DNA from: ZC4RG20 sp964553875
GTDB taxonomy: Bacteria; Pseudomonadota; Gammaproteobacteria; Steroidobacterales; Rariloculaceae
Length of the DNA stretch: 64,000 bases
Direction: 5' to 3'
Assembly: GCA_964553875.1 (NCBI GenBank)
Contig: CAZKNH010000002.1
Location: 19,386 to 83,385, forward strand
Shown: piece by piece, positions 7,963 through 15,117 of the stretch
How the letters are laid out: every line of letters starts with the position of its first letter
Position numbering within the stretch: position 1 is the stretch's first letter
Notes under the pieces: model-generated
What the model saw: the letters and a program-made list of their open reading frames with translations, nothing else
What the model was told of the DNA's origin: nothing
The model's database searches: none
Made by a program: the position numbers and the translations under genes

Positions 7963-9684
7963 TCATGCCGCCTCCGCCTCGTCGGCTCCGCGCTCGCGTT
8001 CGCAGCCTGCGAGGAAATCGAGCAGCTCGCGCCGATACCGGTAATAGCTCGGGTGCTCGAGCAGCGATTTGCGCGTGCGAGGACGCGGCAGATCGACCTC
8101 GAGCACCTTGCCGACCTTCGCGTTCGGGCCGTTCGTCATCATCACGACGCGATCGGCGAGCAGGATCGCCTCGTCGACGTCGTGCGTGACGCAGATCGCG
8201 GTGACCCGCGTGCGCGCCCACACGTCCATCAGGACCTGCTGCAGCTCCCAGCGCGTCAGCGAATCGAGCATGCCGAACGGCTCATCGAGCAGGAGCAGCT
8301 TCGGGCTCAGCGCGAACGCGCGCGCGATGCCGACGCGCTGACGCATGCCGGCGGAGAGCTCGCAGGCGGGCTTGTCCGCGTGCTCCGCGAGGCCGACGCG
8401 TGCGAGGTAGTAGCGCACGATCTCGTCGCGCTCGTGGCGCGAGGCATGGCGATAAACACGGTCGACGCCGAGCGCGACGTTCTCCGCGGCCGTGAGCCAC
8501 GGAAACAGACTCGGCGTCTGGAACACGACCGCGCGATCGGGTCCCGCCGTCGTGACCTCGCGGCCGTCGACGACGATGCCGCCGGAGCTGACATCGGAAA
8601 GACCGGCCGCCATCGACAGCACGGTCGACTTGCCGCAGCCCGAGTGACCGATCAGCGAAACGAATTCGCCCTTCTGCATCCTCAGGTCGAAGCCGTCGAC
8701 GACGGTCAGCGGGCCCTCGCGCGTCGGGTAGATCTTGCGCACGTCGAAGAACTCGACGTAGTGGTTCATCGGCCGTGTCTTCGCCGCACGCAGGTACGCC
8801 CGCGGCGGATCGCGCGGCACGATCGGCGTCACGTCCGGCAGCCGGTCGGTGCCGCCCGCGGACGCCGAGCGCGCGGCCCGTGCGCTGCCGGCCTCGAGCA
8901 GGCAGCGCGTGATCGCACGCTTCAGGCGCCTGCACTCGGGATCGTCGTCGAGCGCGGCCCGGTCGCGCGGACGCGGCAACGCGACGTCGAACGGCTCGCC
9001 GAGCGTCGCGCGCGGCCCGGGTGTGAGCGGCACGATGCGGTCCGCGAGCAGGATCGCCTCGTCGACATCGTTCGTGACGAGCACGATCGTGTTGCTCTCG
9101 CGAGCCGCGAGCGCGGCGATCTCGTCCTGGAGCTTCGCTCGGGTCAGCGCATCGAGCGCGGACAGCGGCTCGTCGAGGAGCAGCATCTTCGGCGCCTGCG
9201 CGAGCGCCCGCGCCACCGCGACGCGCTGCCGCATGCCGCCCGAAAGCTGCGCAGGCCGCAGGTCCCGCGCGTGCGCGAGGCCGACCTTCTCGACGTATTC
9301 CGCGACGCGCGCGCGGCGCTCCGAGCGCGGCCGGTCGCCGAACACGGCGTCGACCGCGAGCGCGACGTTGTCCTCGACCGTGAGCCACGGCATCAGGGCG
9401 TAGCTCTGAAACACGACGCCGCGCTCGGGACCCGGCCCGGTGACGGGTTCGCCTTCGAACAGGATCCGCCCCGTGCTCGGCTGCTCGAGCCCGGCCATCA
9501 GCGACACGAGCGTCGTCTTACCCGAGCCCGAGAAGCCGACGATCGCGACGAGCTCGCCGCGCGCGATCTCGAGGTTCACGTCGGCGAGCACGTGGGCCGC
9601 GTCCCTGCCCGCACCGAACGATTTCGCGACGCCCTCGAGCTTCATCAGCGGCTCGGCCGCCGCACGCTCCGCGACGCGGCTCAT
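7963..9684 (-). CDS. nrtCD: Nitrate ABC transporter ATPase: fused NrtC-type and NrtD-type domains
   Basis: One uninterrupted 573-residue frame holds two complete ABC ATPase domains. Domain 1 spans about 12-260, with Walker A GFSGSGKTT (50-58), signature LSGGMRQRV and Walker B MLLLDEP. Domain 2 runs from about 306 to the end, with GHSGCGKST, signature LSAGMRQRV and LLLLDEPFG. An Ala/Arg/Pro-rich linker of about 45 residues joins them. In cyanobacteria these are the separate NrtC and NrtD proteins; here the NrtA-like tail of NrtC is missing. The start overlaps the nrtB stop (ATGA, 9684-9681). An internal ATG at 8769 could make domain 2 alone, but no stop separates them. The protein energises nitrate/nitrite import. 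Confidence 0.88.
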   Translation of the reverse strand: MSRVAERAAAEPLMKLEGVAKSFGAGRDAAHVLADVNLEIARGELVAIVGFSGSGKTTLVSLMAGLEQPSTGRILFEGEPVTGPGPERGVVFQSYALMPWLTVEDNVALAVDAVFGDRPRSERRARVAEYVEKVGLAHARDLRPAQLSGGMRQRVAVARALAQAPKMLLLDEPLSALDALTRAKLQDEIAALAARESNTIVLVTNDVDEAILLADRIVPLTPGPRATLGEPFDVALPRPRDRAALDDDPECRRLKRAITRCLLEAGSARAARSASAGGTDRLPDVTPIVPRDPPRAYLRAAKTRPMNHYVEFFDVRKIYPTREGPLTVVDGFDLRMQKGEFVSLIGHSGCGKSTVLSMAAGLSDVSSGGIVVDGREVTTAGPDRAVVFQTPSLFPWLTAAENVALGVDRVYRHASRHERDEIVRYYLARVGLAEHADKPACELSAGMRQRVGIARAFALSPKLLLLDEPFGMLDSLTRWELQQVLMDVWARTRVTAICVTHDVDEAILLADRVVMMTNGPNAKVGKVLEVDLPRPRTRKSLLEHPSYYRYRRELLDFLAGCERERGADEAEAA

Positions 9685-10751
9685 CGGCTCGCTCCACGAG
9701 ACACGGCCGCCTGCAGCGCGAGCATCACGCGGTCGAGCAGGAAGCCGATCAAGCCGATCGTGAGCACGGCGACGACGATTCGCGCGAGCGACGACGACGA
9801 GCCGTTCTGGAACTCGTCCCAGACGAACTTCCCGAGGCCCGGATTCTGCGCGAGCATCTCGGCGGCGATCAGCACCATCCAGCCGACGCCGAGCGACAGG
9901 CGAAGCCCCGTGAAGATCAACGGCAGCGCCGCCGGCAGCACGATCTTCGTGAGCGTGGCGGGGAAACCGAGCCGAAGCACGCGGGCGACATTGGTCAGAT
10001 CCTTGTCGATGCTCGCGACGCCGAGCGCGGTATTGATCAGCGCCGGCCACAGCGAGCACAGCATGACCGTGATCGCCGAGTTGACGAACGACTTCTCGAA
10101 GAGCGGCGCATCGCTCACGTAGACGGCCGAGACGACCATCGTCACGAGCGGCAGCCATGCGAGCGGCGACACCGGCTTGAAGATCTGCACGAACGGATTG
10201 ATGGCCGCGTGCACCGTCCTCGAGAGCCCCGCCATGACGCCGAGCGGCACCGCAACCACGGCTGCGAGCACGAAGCCGGCGAACACGGTCTTGAGGCTCG
10301 TCACGATCTGGTCGATATACGTCGGCCGCCCCGTGTACTCGCGAATTCGCACCTCCGCGTTCGGGTTCTCCGCGAGGAGCGCCGCGTTCCGCTCGCGCTG
10401 CCGCTCGTAGAACGCGGCCCGCCGCTCGCGCTCCGCGCGATGATCCGCGATGAGGTTCTTCGCCTCCTGCCAGACGGCGGCAGGGCCCGGCACGGCGCCG
10501 AGGCTCGTGTCTATGCGCGGCGCGACCTGCGCCCAGACGACGGCGAAACCGACGAGCGCGAGCGCGGGGATGCCGAGCGAGGGCCAGAGCGCCCTGAGCT
10601 GCTCGACGGGCCGATCGCCGATTGCAAGACGCAGCATCGACGCGAGCCATCCGAGGCCGAGCGCTGCAAGCGTGCCGTCGGCCTTGTCGATCAGCGATGC
10701 GACTCGATGGCGTAACGTCGACGTCGACAGTGCTGCGGCTTCAACGGCCAT
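9681..10751 (-). CDS. nrtB: Nitrate ABC transporter permease NrtB
   Basis: The 356-residue inner-membrane permease is of the NrtB/SsuC/TauC type. After a long N-terminal part with one helix (around 60-78) and a charged segment rich in Arg/Glu (about 100-135), the binding-protein-dependent transport domain spans roughly 145-345. It has the EAA-like loop GFPATLTKIVLPAALPLI that contacts the ATPase, and GVGWMVLIAAEMLAQNPGLGKF, typical of nitrate permeases. Its ATG at 10751 lies inside the end of nrtA (11-base overlap) and its stop overlaps the nrtCD start. It is larger than most NrtB proteins (about 280 residues) because of the N-terminal extension. Confidence 0.92.
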   Translation of the reverse strand: MAVEAAALSTSTLRHRVASLIDKADGTLAALGLGWLASMLRLAIGDRPVEQLRALWPSLGIPALALVGFAVVWAQVAPRIDTSLGAVPGPAAVWQEAKNLIADHRAERERRAAFYERQRERNAALLAENPNAEVRIREYTGRPTYIDQIVTSLKTVFAGFVLAAVVAVPLGVMAGLSRTVHAAINPFVQIFKPVSPLAWLPLVTMVVSAVYVSDAPLFEKSFVNSAITVMLCSLWPALINTALGVASIDKDLTNVARVLRLGFPATLTKIVLPAALPLIFTGLRLSLGVGWMVLIAAEMLAQNPGLGKFVWDEFQNGSSSSLARIVVAVLTIGLIGFLLDRVMLALQAAVSRGASR

Positions 10752-12234
10752 CGCCGTCTCCCGACACTACGCGCGTGCCGACGACGCGCTCGTCGCCCTT
10801 CAACCCGATCGCGAGCTGCTCGAGATAGGCATTCGGTTTGCGCGCGTCGAAGACGATGCCGTCGATGAAGCCGTCCTGCGGGGGGCGATAGCCGTCCGAG
10901 CCCCACGGGAAGTCGTCGCGATCGGCGAGGCCTTCTTCGACGAGCTGCTTCGCCGCCTCGAGGTAGATGTCCGGCCGATAAACGGACCTCGCGACGTCGT
11001 GATACCACTCGTCGGGTTTACCCTCCTCGATCTGGCCCCAGCGGCGCATCTGCGTCAGATACCAGATCGCGTCGGAGTAGTACGGGTACGTTGCGAACTC
11101 GCGGAAGAAGACGTTGAAGTCCGGCACGGGGCGCTTGTCGCCGCGCTCGTACTCGAACGTGCCGGTCATCGATGCCGCGATCACGTCGAAGTCGGCGCCG
11201 ACGTATTCGGGGCGCGCGAGAATCCTCGCCGCCTCCGCACGATTCGCGTTGTCGTTCGCGTCGAGCCAGATTGCCGCGCGCAGCAGCGCCTTCACGAGCG
11301 CGACGTGCGTATTCGGATGCGCGTCCGCCCACGCCTTCGTGACGCCGAAGACCTTCTCCGGGTTGTTGCGCCAGATCTCGTAATCCGTGATGACCGGCAC
11401 GCCGATCCCCTTCTGCACGGCCTGCTGATTCCACGGCTCGCCGACCGAGTAGCCGCGGATCGTGCCCGCCTCGAGCGTCGCCGGCATTTGCGGCGGCGGC
11501 GTCACCGAGAGGAGCACGTCCGCGAGGACCTGTCCGGTCACGTCCGCGGGCGAGTAGAAGCCGGGATGGATACCGCCGGCCGCGAGCCAGTAGCGAAGCT
11601 CGTAGTTGTGCGTCGAGACCGGGAACACCATGCCCATCCGAAACGGCTCGCCGCGCGCGTTGTACTCGTCGACGATCGGCTTCAGCGCATCGGCCTTGAT
11701 CGGGTGGAGCAGCCTGCCGTCCTCGTCGCTCGGAAGCTCGGGTTTCATCGCGGCCCAGACGTCGTTCGAGACGGTGATCGCGTTCCCGTTCAGATCCATC
11801 GAGAACGCCGTGATCACGTGTGCGCGGGTGCCGATGCCGATCGTCGCGCCGAGCGGCTGACCCGCGAGCATGTGGGCGCCGTCGAGCTCGCCGGTGATGA
11901 CGCGATCGAGCAGCACCTTCCAGTTCGCCTGCGGCTCGAGCGTCACGTAGAGCCCTTCGTCCTCGAAGTAGCCCTTCTCGTAAGCGATCGCGAGCGGCGC
12001 CATGTCCGTCAGCTTGATGAAGCCGAGCTTGAGCTCGTCTTTCTCGAGCTCCGTCGCGAATGCGGCCGCGCAGAGCACGAGCGCGGCCGCGCCGCAGCCA
12101 ACGCGCGGGATGCGCGAGGCGGCGCGTGCGGTCTCGCCGTGCCGTCGTGCGTGCGGAACGGCAGTCGACTTCCTGGCCGGTACCCGATCCGCGTTCTCCA
12201 AGGTTCGTCCTGCACCTGCTCCGCGCAATCGCAT
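10741..12234 (-). CDS. nrtA: Nitrate ABC transporter substrate-binding protein NrtA
   Basis: The 497-residue CmpA/NrtA-type binding protein captures nitrate or nitrite for the ABC importer. It has an unusually long basic N-terminus, then a hydrophobic stretch (GCGAAALVLCAAAFA, about 46-60) that looks like a signal sequence. The mature domain begins LKLGFIKLTDMAPLAIAYEKG and contains LGATIGIGTRAHVITAF and GEPWNQQAVQKGIGV, diagnostic of this family. The ATG is supported by GGAGG at 12240-12244, five bases upstream. It is the first gene of the operon. Sensor NasS proteins share this fold, but the apparent export signal and the permease next door favour a transport role. Confidence 0.92.
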   Translation of the reverse strand: MRLRGAGAGRTLENADRVPARKSTAVPHARRHGETARAASRIPRVGCGAAALVLCAAAFATELEKDELKLGFIKLTDMAPLAIAYEKGYFEDEGLYVTLEPQANWKVLLDRVITGELDGAHMLAGQPLGATIGIGTRAHVITAFSMDLNGNAITVSNDVWAAMKPELPSDEDGRLLHPIKADALKPIVDEYNARGEPFRMGMVFPVSTHNYELRYWLAAGGIHPGFYSPADVTGQVLADVLLSVTPPPQMPATLEAGTIRGYSVGEPWNQQAVQKGIGVPVITDYEIWRNNPEKVFGVTKAWADAHPNTHVALVKALLRAAIWLDANDNANRAEAARILARPEYVGADFDVIAASMTGTFEYERGDKRPVPDFNVFFREFATYPYYSDAIWYLTQMRRWGQIEEGKPDEWYHDVARSVYRPDIYLEAAKQLVEEGLADRDDFPWGSDGYRPPQDGFIDGIVFDARKPNAYLEQLAIGLKGDERVVGTRVVSGDGDGR

Positions 12235-12269
12235 GCTTTCCTCCGTGTTGGCCTGCCGCCCCGAGCACC

Positions 12270-12317
12270 AAAAAAAGAACCGCTGAACGCGTCCGTGTCG
12301 TCGGCGCGTGTCAGCGG
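12270..12317 (-). terminator. Intrinsic terminator in the nrtA leader (probable NasT antitermination target)
   Basis: On the minus strand a GC-rich stem forms between CCGCTGA plus an inner ACGCG segment (12317-12305 side) and its complement (12291-12280), with a 13-base loop at 12292-12304. It is followed by TT, C and seven Ts (12279-12270). This is a classic intrinsic terminator placed only 36 bases before the nrtA start codon, within the 5' leader of the operon. A terminator there makes sense only if something overrides it, and nasT, encoding an RNA-binding antiterminator, is adjacent. The role is inferred. Confidence 0.8.
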
Positions 12318-12328
12318 CGTTGCTGTAT

Positions 12329-12380
12329 CGCCCATCGTCGGGCGTCTCTCGGACCCGAGACGTTTCCCGAGACCGTCGGG
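12329..12380 (-). promoter_or_regulatory. Leader hairpins upstream of the terminator, candidate ANTAR-binding RNA
   Basis: Three small perfect stems precede the terminator. The first has 5-base arms at 12366-12370 and 12376-12380. The second has 6-base arms at 12343-12348 and 12357-12362. The third has 5-base arms at 12329-12333 and 12340-12344 around a six-base loop reading GACGAT on the minus strand. ANTAR proteins such as NasR/NasT bind paired hairpins with hexanucleotide loops (A at position 1 and G at position 4). The third loop has G at position 4 but not A at position 1, so the exact binding pair is uncertain. Confidence 0.45.
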
Positions 12381-12431
12381 AGCCGGGTTTCGAAGCCGCC
12401 GGTGGCCCGGTGCCCGCTCCCGCCCCGCTAG

Positions 12432-12447
12432 TTCAAGTGCCGTGCCA
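12432..12447 (-). promoter_or_regulatory. Candidate sigma-54 (-24/-12) promoter of the nitrate assimilation operon
   Basis: The minus strand reads TGGCACGGCACTTGAA (12447-12432). This matches the sigma-54 consensus TGGCACG-N4-TTGCW with correct spacing and one mismatch (A for C in the -12 element). Transcription would start about 12 bases downstream, near 12420, giving a leader of about 185 bases that contains the hairpins and terminator. NtrC-activated sigma-54 promoters drive nitrate assimilation operons in Klebsiella and Pseudomonas. No NtrC box was confidently identified. Confidence 0.6.
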
Positions 12448-12591
12448 GCCGCCCGTCTCGGGCCCAACTGTTTGAAATGCTAAGGAGTTGAGGAGTGATC
12501 CCCGTTCGGGTCGACGCATGCTGCGCCCCGCGAAGCACCGTGACGAGGCATTTCGCGCGGCCGCATGTTCCGCCGCGGTGCAGCAGGAACA

Positions 12592-13179
12592 TCAGCCGCC
12601 GAGCAGCTCAGCCGCGTCGACGATCACGCGGGCGAGATCCGCGATCCGCCGGTTCTGGTTCATCGCCGTGCGGCGCATCAGCGCGTATGCATCCTGCTCG
12701 GAGAGCCCTTCCCGCTGCATCAGAATCGCCTTCGCGCGCTCGATCAGCTTGCGCTCGCGCAGCGCAGTCTGCGTGCGCTCGAGCTCCGCCTCGAGGCGGC
12801 GCAGCGCGTGATGCCGTGCGACCGCGACGGTCAGGAGCGCCGGAATTCGCTCCTTGGCGAGGCCATCGACGACGTACGCGGCAACGCCCGCGTCGATCGC
12901 CTTGCGCGCGCTCGCCGCATCCGAATGATCCACGAACGCGACGATCGGCCGCTTGATCGCCGTGGCCGCGGCCGTGAGCAGCGAGATGCGCTCAGGGCTC
13001 GGCTCGCGCAGATCGACGACGATCACGTCGGGGTTCGTCGCGGCGACGCTCGGGAGGAGCGACGCGATGCGCTCGATACGATGCACGACGGGGCGGATCT
13101 CCGTGTCCGCGCTTTCGGCCAGCGCCTCCTCGATCAGCGCCGCTCGCGCGGCATCCTCCGCGCAAACGAGTATCTGCAC
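12592..13179 (-). CDS. nasT: ANTAR-domain antiterminator NasT
   Basis: The 195-residue response-regulator-like protein has a pseudo-receiver domain (about 1-120; DVIVVDLREPSPERI, AIDAGVAAYVVDG) followed by a coiled linker and a C-terminal RNA-binding ANTAR domain (about 130-192). The latter carries RKLIERAKAILMQREGLSEQ and AYALMRRTAMNQNRRIADLA. Known NasT proteins prevent leader termination of nitrate operons and are held inactive by the nitrate sensor NasS. The GTG start was chosen because it gives the usual NasT length (about 190) and a beta-strand (VQILVCAED) at once; an ATG at 13260 would add 27 residues. No nasS gene lies beside it. Confidence 0.88.
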   Translation of the reverse strand: MQILVCAEDAARAALIEEALAESADTEIRPVVHRIERIASLLPSVAATNPDVIVVDLREPSPERISLLTAAATAIKRPIVAFVDHSDAASARKAIDAGVAAYVVDGLAKERIPALLTVAVARHHALRRLEAELERTQTALRERKLIERAKAILMQREGLSEQDAYALMRRTAMNQNRRIADLARVIVDAAELLGG

Positions 13180-13543
13180 GCCGGGTTCCCACAATTGATA
13201 ATTCCCACTTGCGTCAACGCTTCTGCAAGAAGTGTGCGCGGCGAGCGGGCCGATCGACATCGCAATGCGAATCTGCGAGTTACGCCGGATGCACGACTGT
13301 GCGCGACTCGAATCGGATGCGAGACTGCACTCGGTTGAGCCGCGCGCTCGCCGGCGCTGCGCCGCGAACGTGCATGCGTCGACCGGACGAGCGCGCACGC
13401 TCGAGTGCGACGCGTGTGCCGAGTGCTGTAGCCCGTGTGCCGAGTGCCGCAGGCGGTGTGCGAGTGTCGTAGCCGGTGTCGTGAGTGTCGTAGCCGGCGC
13501 AGGGAAGCAGATACCCGCTGCCTTCGAGCGGGCGCGGGCGCCG
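13180..13543. other. Gene-free region upstream of nasT
   Basis: This 364-base stretch between nasT and the convergently oriented end of the next minus-strand gene shows no credible coding sequence. It should contain the nasT promoter, which I could not pin down. Its middle third is the short tandem repeat at 13403-13500. Confidence 0.5.
13403..13500. repeat. Five imperfect tandem units of about 20 bases
   Basis: Units begin GAGTG at 13403, 13421, 13442, 13462 and 13483 (18-21 bases each) and share the pattern GAGTG(Y)CG(Y)AG(S)C(S)GTGTSC. Units 4 and 5 are almost identical (GAGTGTCGTAGCCGG). The block lies about 225 bases upstream of the nasT start, outside any supported gene. Its role is unknown; it may be a decayed minisatellite or a clustered protein-binding site. 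Confidence 0.6.
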
Positions 13544-14737
13544 TCAGCCTTCGGCCGGTCCCGCGACCGCCATTCCGCCGGACGCGCTGGCGAGCGGCAC
13601 ATCCACGGCGAGAGCGCTTTCGCCCGCATAAATGTGCAAGGCGATGAGCACCGGAAGCCCGCACCACAGCAGCTGCACGTGAGGCCACAACGAGCCGACG
13701 ACCGCGACGCCCGCCGCGCCTGCGTAGAGCATCGGGTTCGCACGCCGGCCGGCACGACGCAGAACCGGCACGGCGCTCGCGAGCAGCAGCGCGACGAAGA
13801 GCCCGCGAACGCCGACCGGCGTGCCGAGAATCACCGGGTCCCACTCGAGCCTGATCGCGTTCGAGCCGAGGGACGCCGCGAGATACCACAGGCCGAGCGC
13901 GATGACCGGCGCCGTCGCGCCGTCATGCCCGGCAGCGATGCGCCGGACGACGATTAGCGCGCAGCCGAGGTAGCACGCGGCCGCGAGCCAATCGGCAGGT
14001 CCGCCGGGGTACGGCAGCACGAACGTCGCGGCGACGAGAATCGGGGCGAGCGTCGCGGCCACACCGAGGACGAGCAGCCGATGCCGAGCAAACTCGAAGG
14101 GCTCCCGTCCGTCCGCGATCGCGCCGAGCGTGTTTCTGCTCGTGACGGCGACGAGCAGCAGCATGGCCAAGAGCTCGATGCCCTCCTCGATCGCGGCTCG
14201 CAAGCCGTAAACGACCGGATTCGGCCATTCCCTGCTGTGCTGAATGTACTCCTGGAGCGGCACCGTGCCGAGCAGCACGAACGCGAGCAGCAGGAGCAGC
14301 GGAACGCGTCTTTGCCCGGAGCGCAGGAGCTCGAGCCATGCATAGCCGATCAGCGGGGCCAACGGTACCGCGAGCACGGCGATGTACTCGAGCCCTGCCG
14401 TCACGAGGAACTCGTGCAGCGAGGCGACCTCGTCGAACGACAGGATGAGTAGTGCCGCGGCGAGCGCGAGCCAGGCGCTGCGCTCCGCGCGGCGCATATT
14501 CCGCGCCGCCGCGCCGTCGAGCGCGAACGCGGCCGCGAGGAGCAGCAGCATGCCGGACCACCACGCGCCGACATTGTTCTCGCCGGCAAGACCGATCCAA
14601 TAGAGCAGCGTCGAGAGGGCGCCCCTCCCGTCGAGCGCGAACGACAGGAACGTCACGAATACGAGGATTGCAGAACCGAGAACGAGGATCGAGAACCAGA
14701 CGCGGCCCACGGAAGCCGCGCGACCTGCCGCATGCAC
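13544..14737 (-). CDS. Polytopic integral membrane protein of unknown function
   Basis: The 397-residue protein has about ten hydrophobic segments spread along its length and no recognisable catalytic motif. A cluster of conserved-looking polar residues, LSFDEVASLHEFLV (about residues 98-111), interrupts the third or fourth helix and may mark a functional site. The region AAIEEGIELLAMLLLV is also acidic within a helix. The start is a GTG supported by AGGAGG at 14744-14749, six bases away. The palindromic repeat array begins immediately upstream at 14751, so it lies in or beside this gene's promoter. I do not recognise a named family. Confidence 0.7.
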   Translation of the reverse strand: MHAAGRAASVGRVWFSILVLGSAILVFVTFLSFALDGRGALSTLLYWIGLAGENNVGAWWSGMLLLLAAAFALDGAAARNMRRAERSAWLALAAALLILSFDEVASLHEFLVTAGLEYIAVLAVPLAPLIGYAWLELLRSGQRRVPLLLLLAFVLLGTVPLQEYIQHSREWPNPVVYGLRAAIEEGIELLAMLLLVAVTSRNTLGAIADGREPFEFARHRLLVLGVAATLAPILVAATFVLPYPGGPADWLAAACYLGCALIVVRRIAAGHDGATAPVIALGLWYLAASLGSNAIRLEWDPVILGTPVGVRGLFVALLLASAVPVLRRAGRRANPMLYAGAAGVAVVGSLWPHVQLLWCGLPVLIALHIYAGESALAVDVPLASASGGMAVAGPAEG

Positions 14738-14750
14738 GGATCCCCTCCTA

Positions 14751-15033
14751 GAAATCGGGGTCAGACCCCGATTTCTCGCTCAAAAAGGGGTCTGACCCAT
14801 TTTTCCGAAAAGGGGTCTGACCCCGATTTNNNNNNNNNNNNNNNNNNNNNNNNNNNNNNNNNNNNNNNNNNNNNNNNNNNNNNNNNNNNNNNNNNNNNNN
14901 NNNNNNNNNNNNNNNNNNNNNNNNNNNNNCTCGCTCAAAAAGGGGTCTGACCCATTTTTCCGAAAAGGGGTCTGACCCCGATTTCCCCCCGGCCTTCCCG
15001 AGTTTCCGGCCGGGGAGGGTTCTGACGCCGATT
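14751..15033. repeat. Tandem palindromic repeat array interrupted by a 100-N assembly gap
   Basis: The array opens with a perfect 25-base palindrome (14751-14775) around the core GGGGTCAGACCCC. A 55-base unit with two further core copies (14787 and 14812) runs to 14829. After exactly 100 Ns (14830-14929), the same 55-base unit reappears at 14930-14984. A degenerate copy (GGGTTCTGACGCC) follows near 15017-15029. Identical units on both sides of the gap show that the assembler failed in a longer array, so the true length is unknown. It lies between two minus-strand genes, 14 bases from the start codon of one. Confidence 0.9.
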
Positions 15034-15117
15034 TCCTGGCGACTATGGATGCAAAACTCGTACCGTCGGTTCCGGATCGCGGACGGTCCAGTGAGCAAGA
15101 CGCTCGCGAGCGGCGTC

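Larger units (their letters stand above)
12235..12591 (-). other. Gene-free region between nasT and nrtA: promoter and leader
   Basis: This 357-base stretch has no credible gene. It holds the candidate sigma-54 promoter (12432-12447), three short hairpins (12329-12380), the intrinsic terminator (12270-12317) and the ribosome-binding site of nrtA (12240-12244). The part from about 12450 to 12591, just after the nasT stop, shows nothing recognisable beyond GC-rich sequence. Confidence 0.7.

Noticed and set aside
8769..8769. Separate nrtD gene starting at the internal ATG
   Set aside because: No stop codon separates the two ATPase domains and no clear ribosome-binding site precedes this ATG; kept as an alternative only.
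12315..12480. A fully assigned ANTAR double-hairpin
   Set aside because: Stems are present but loops do not both have A at position 1 and G at position 4; only a candidate region is reported.
13232..13957. Cys-rich plus-strand open frame around the tandem repeat
   Set aside because: Its Cys-rich part comes from translating the tandem repeat, and its remainder is a shadow of the membrane protein gene.
970..14700. Long opposite-strand frames throughout the nitrate operon
   Set aside because: They mirror the true genes in complementary frames, are Arg/Ala/His-rich and show no family motif.
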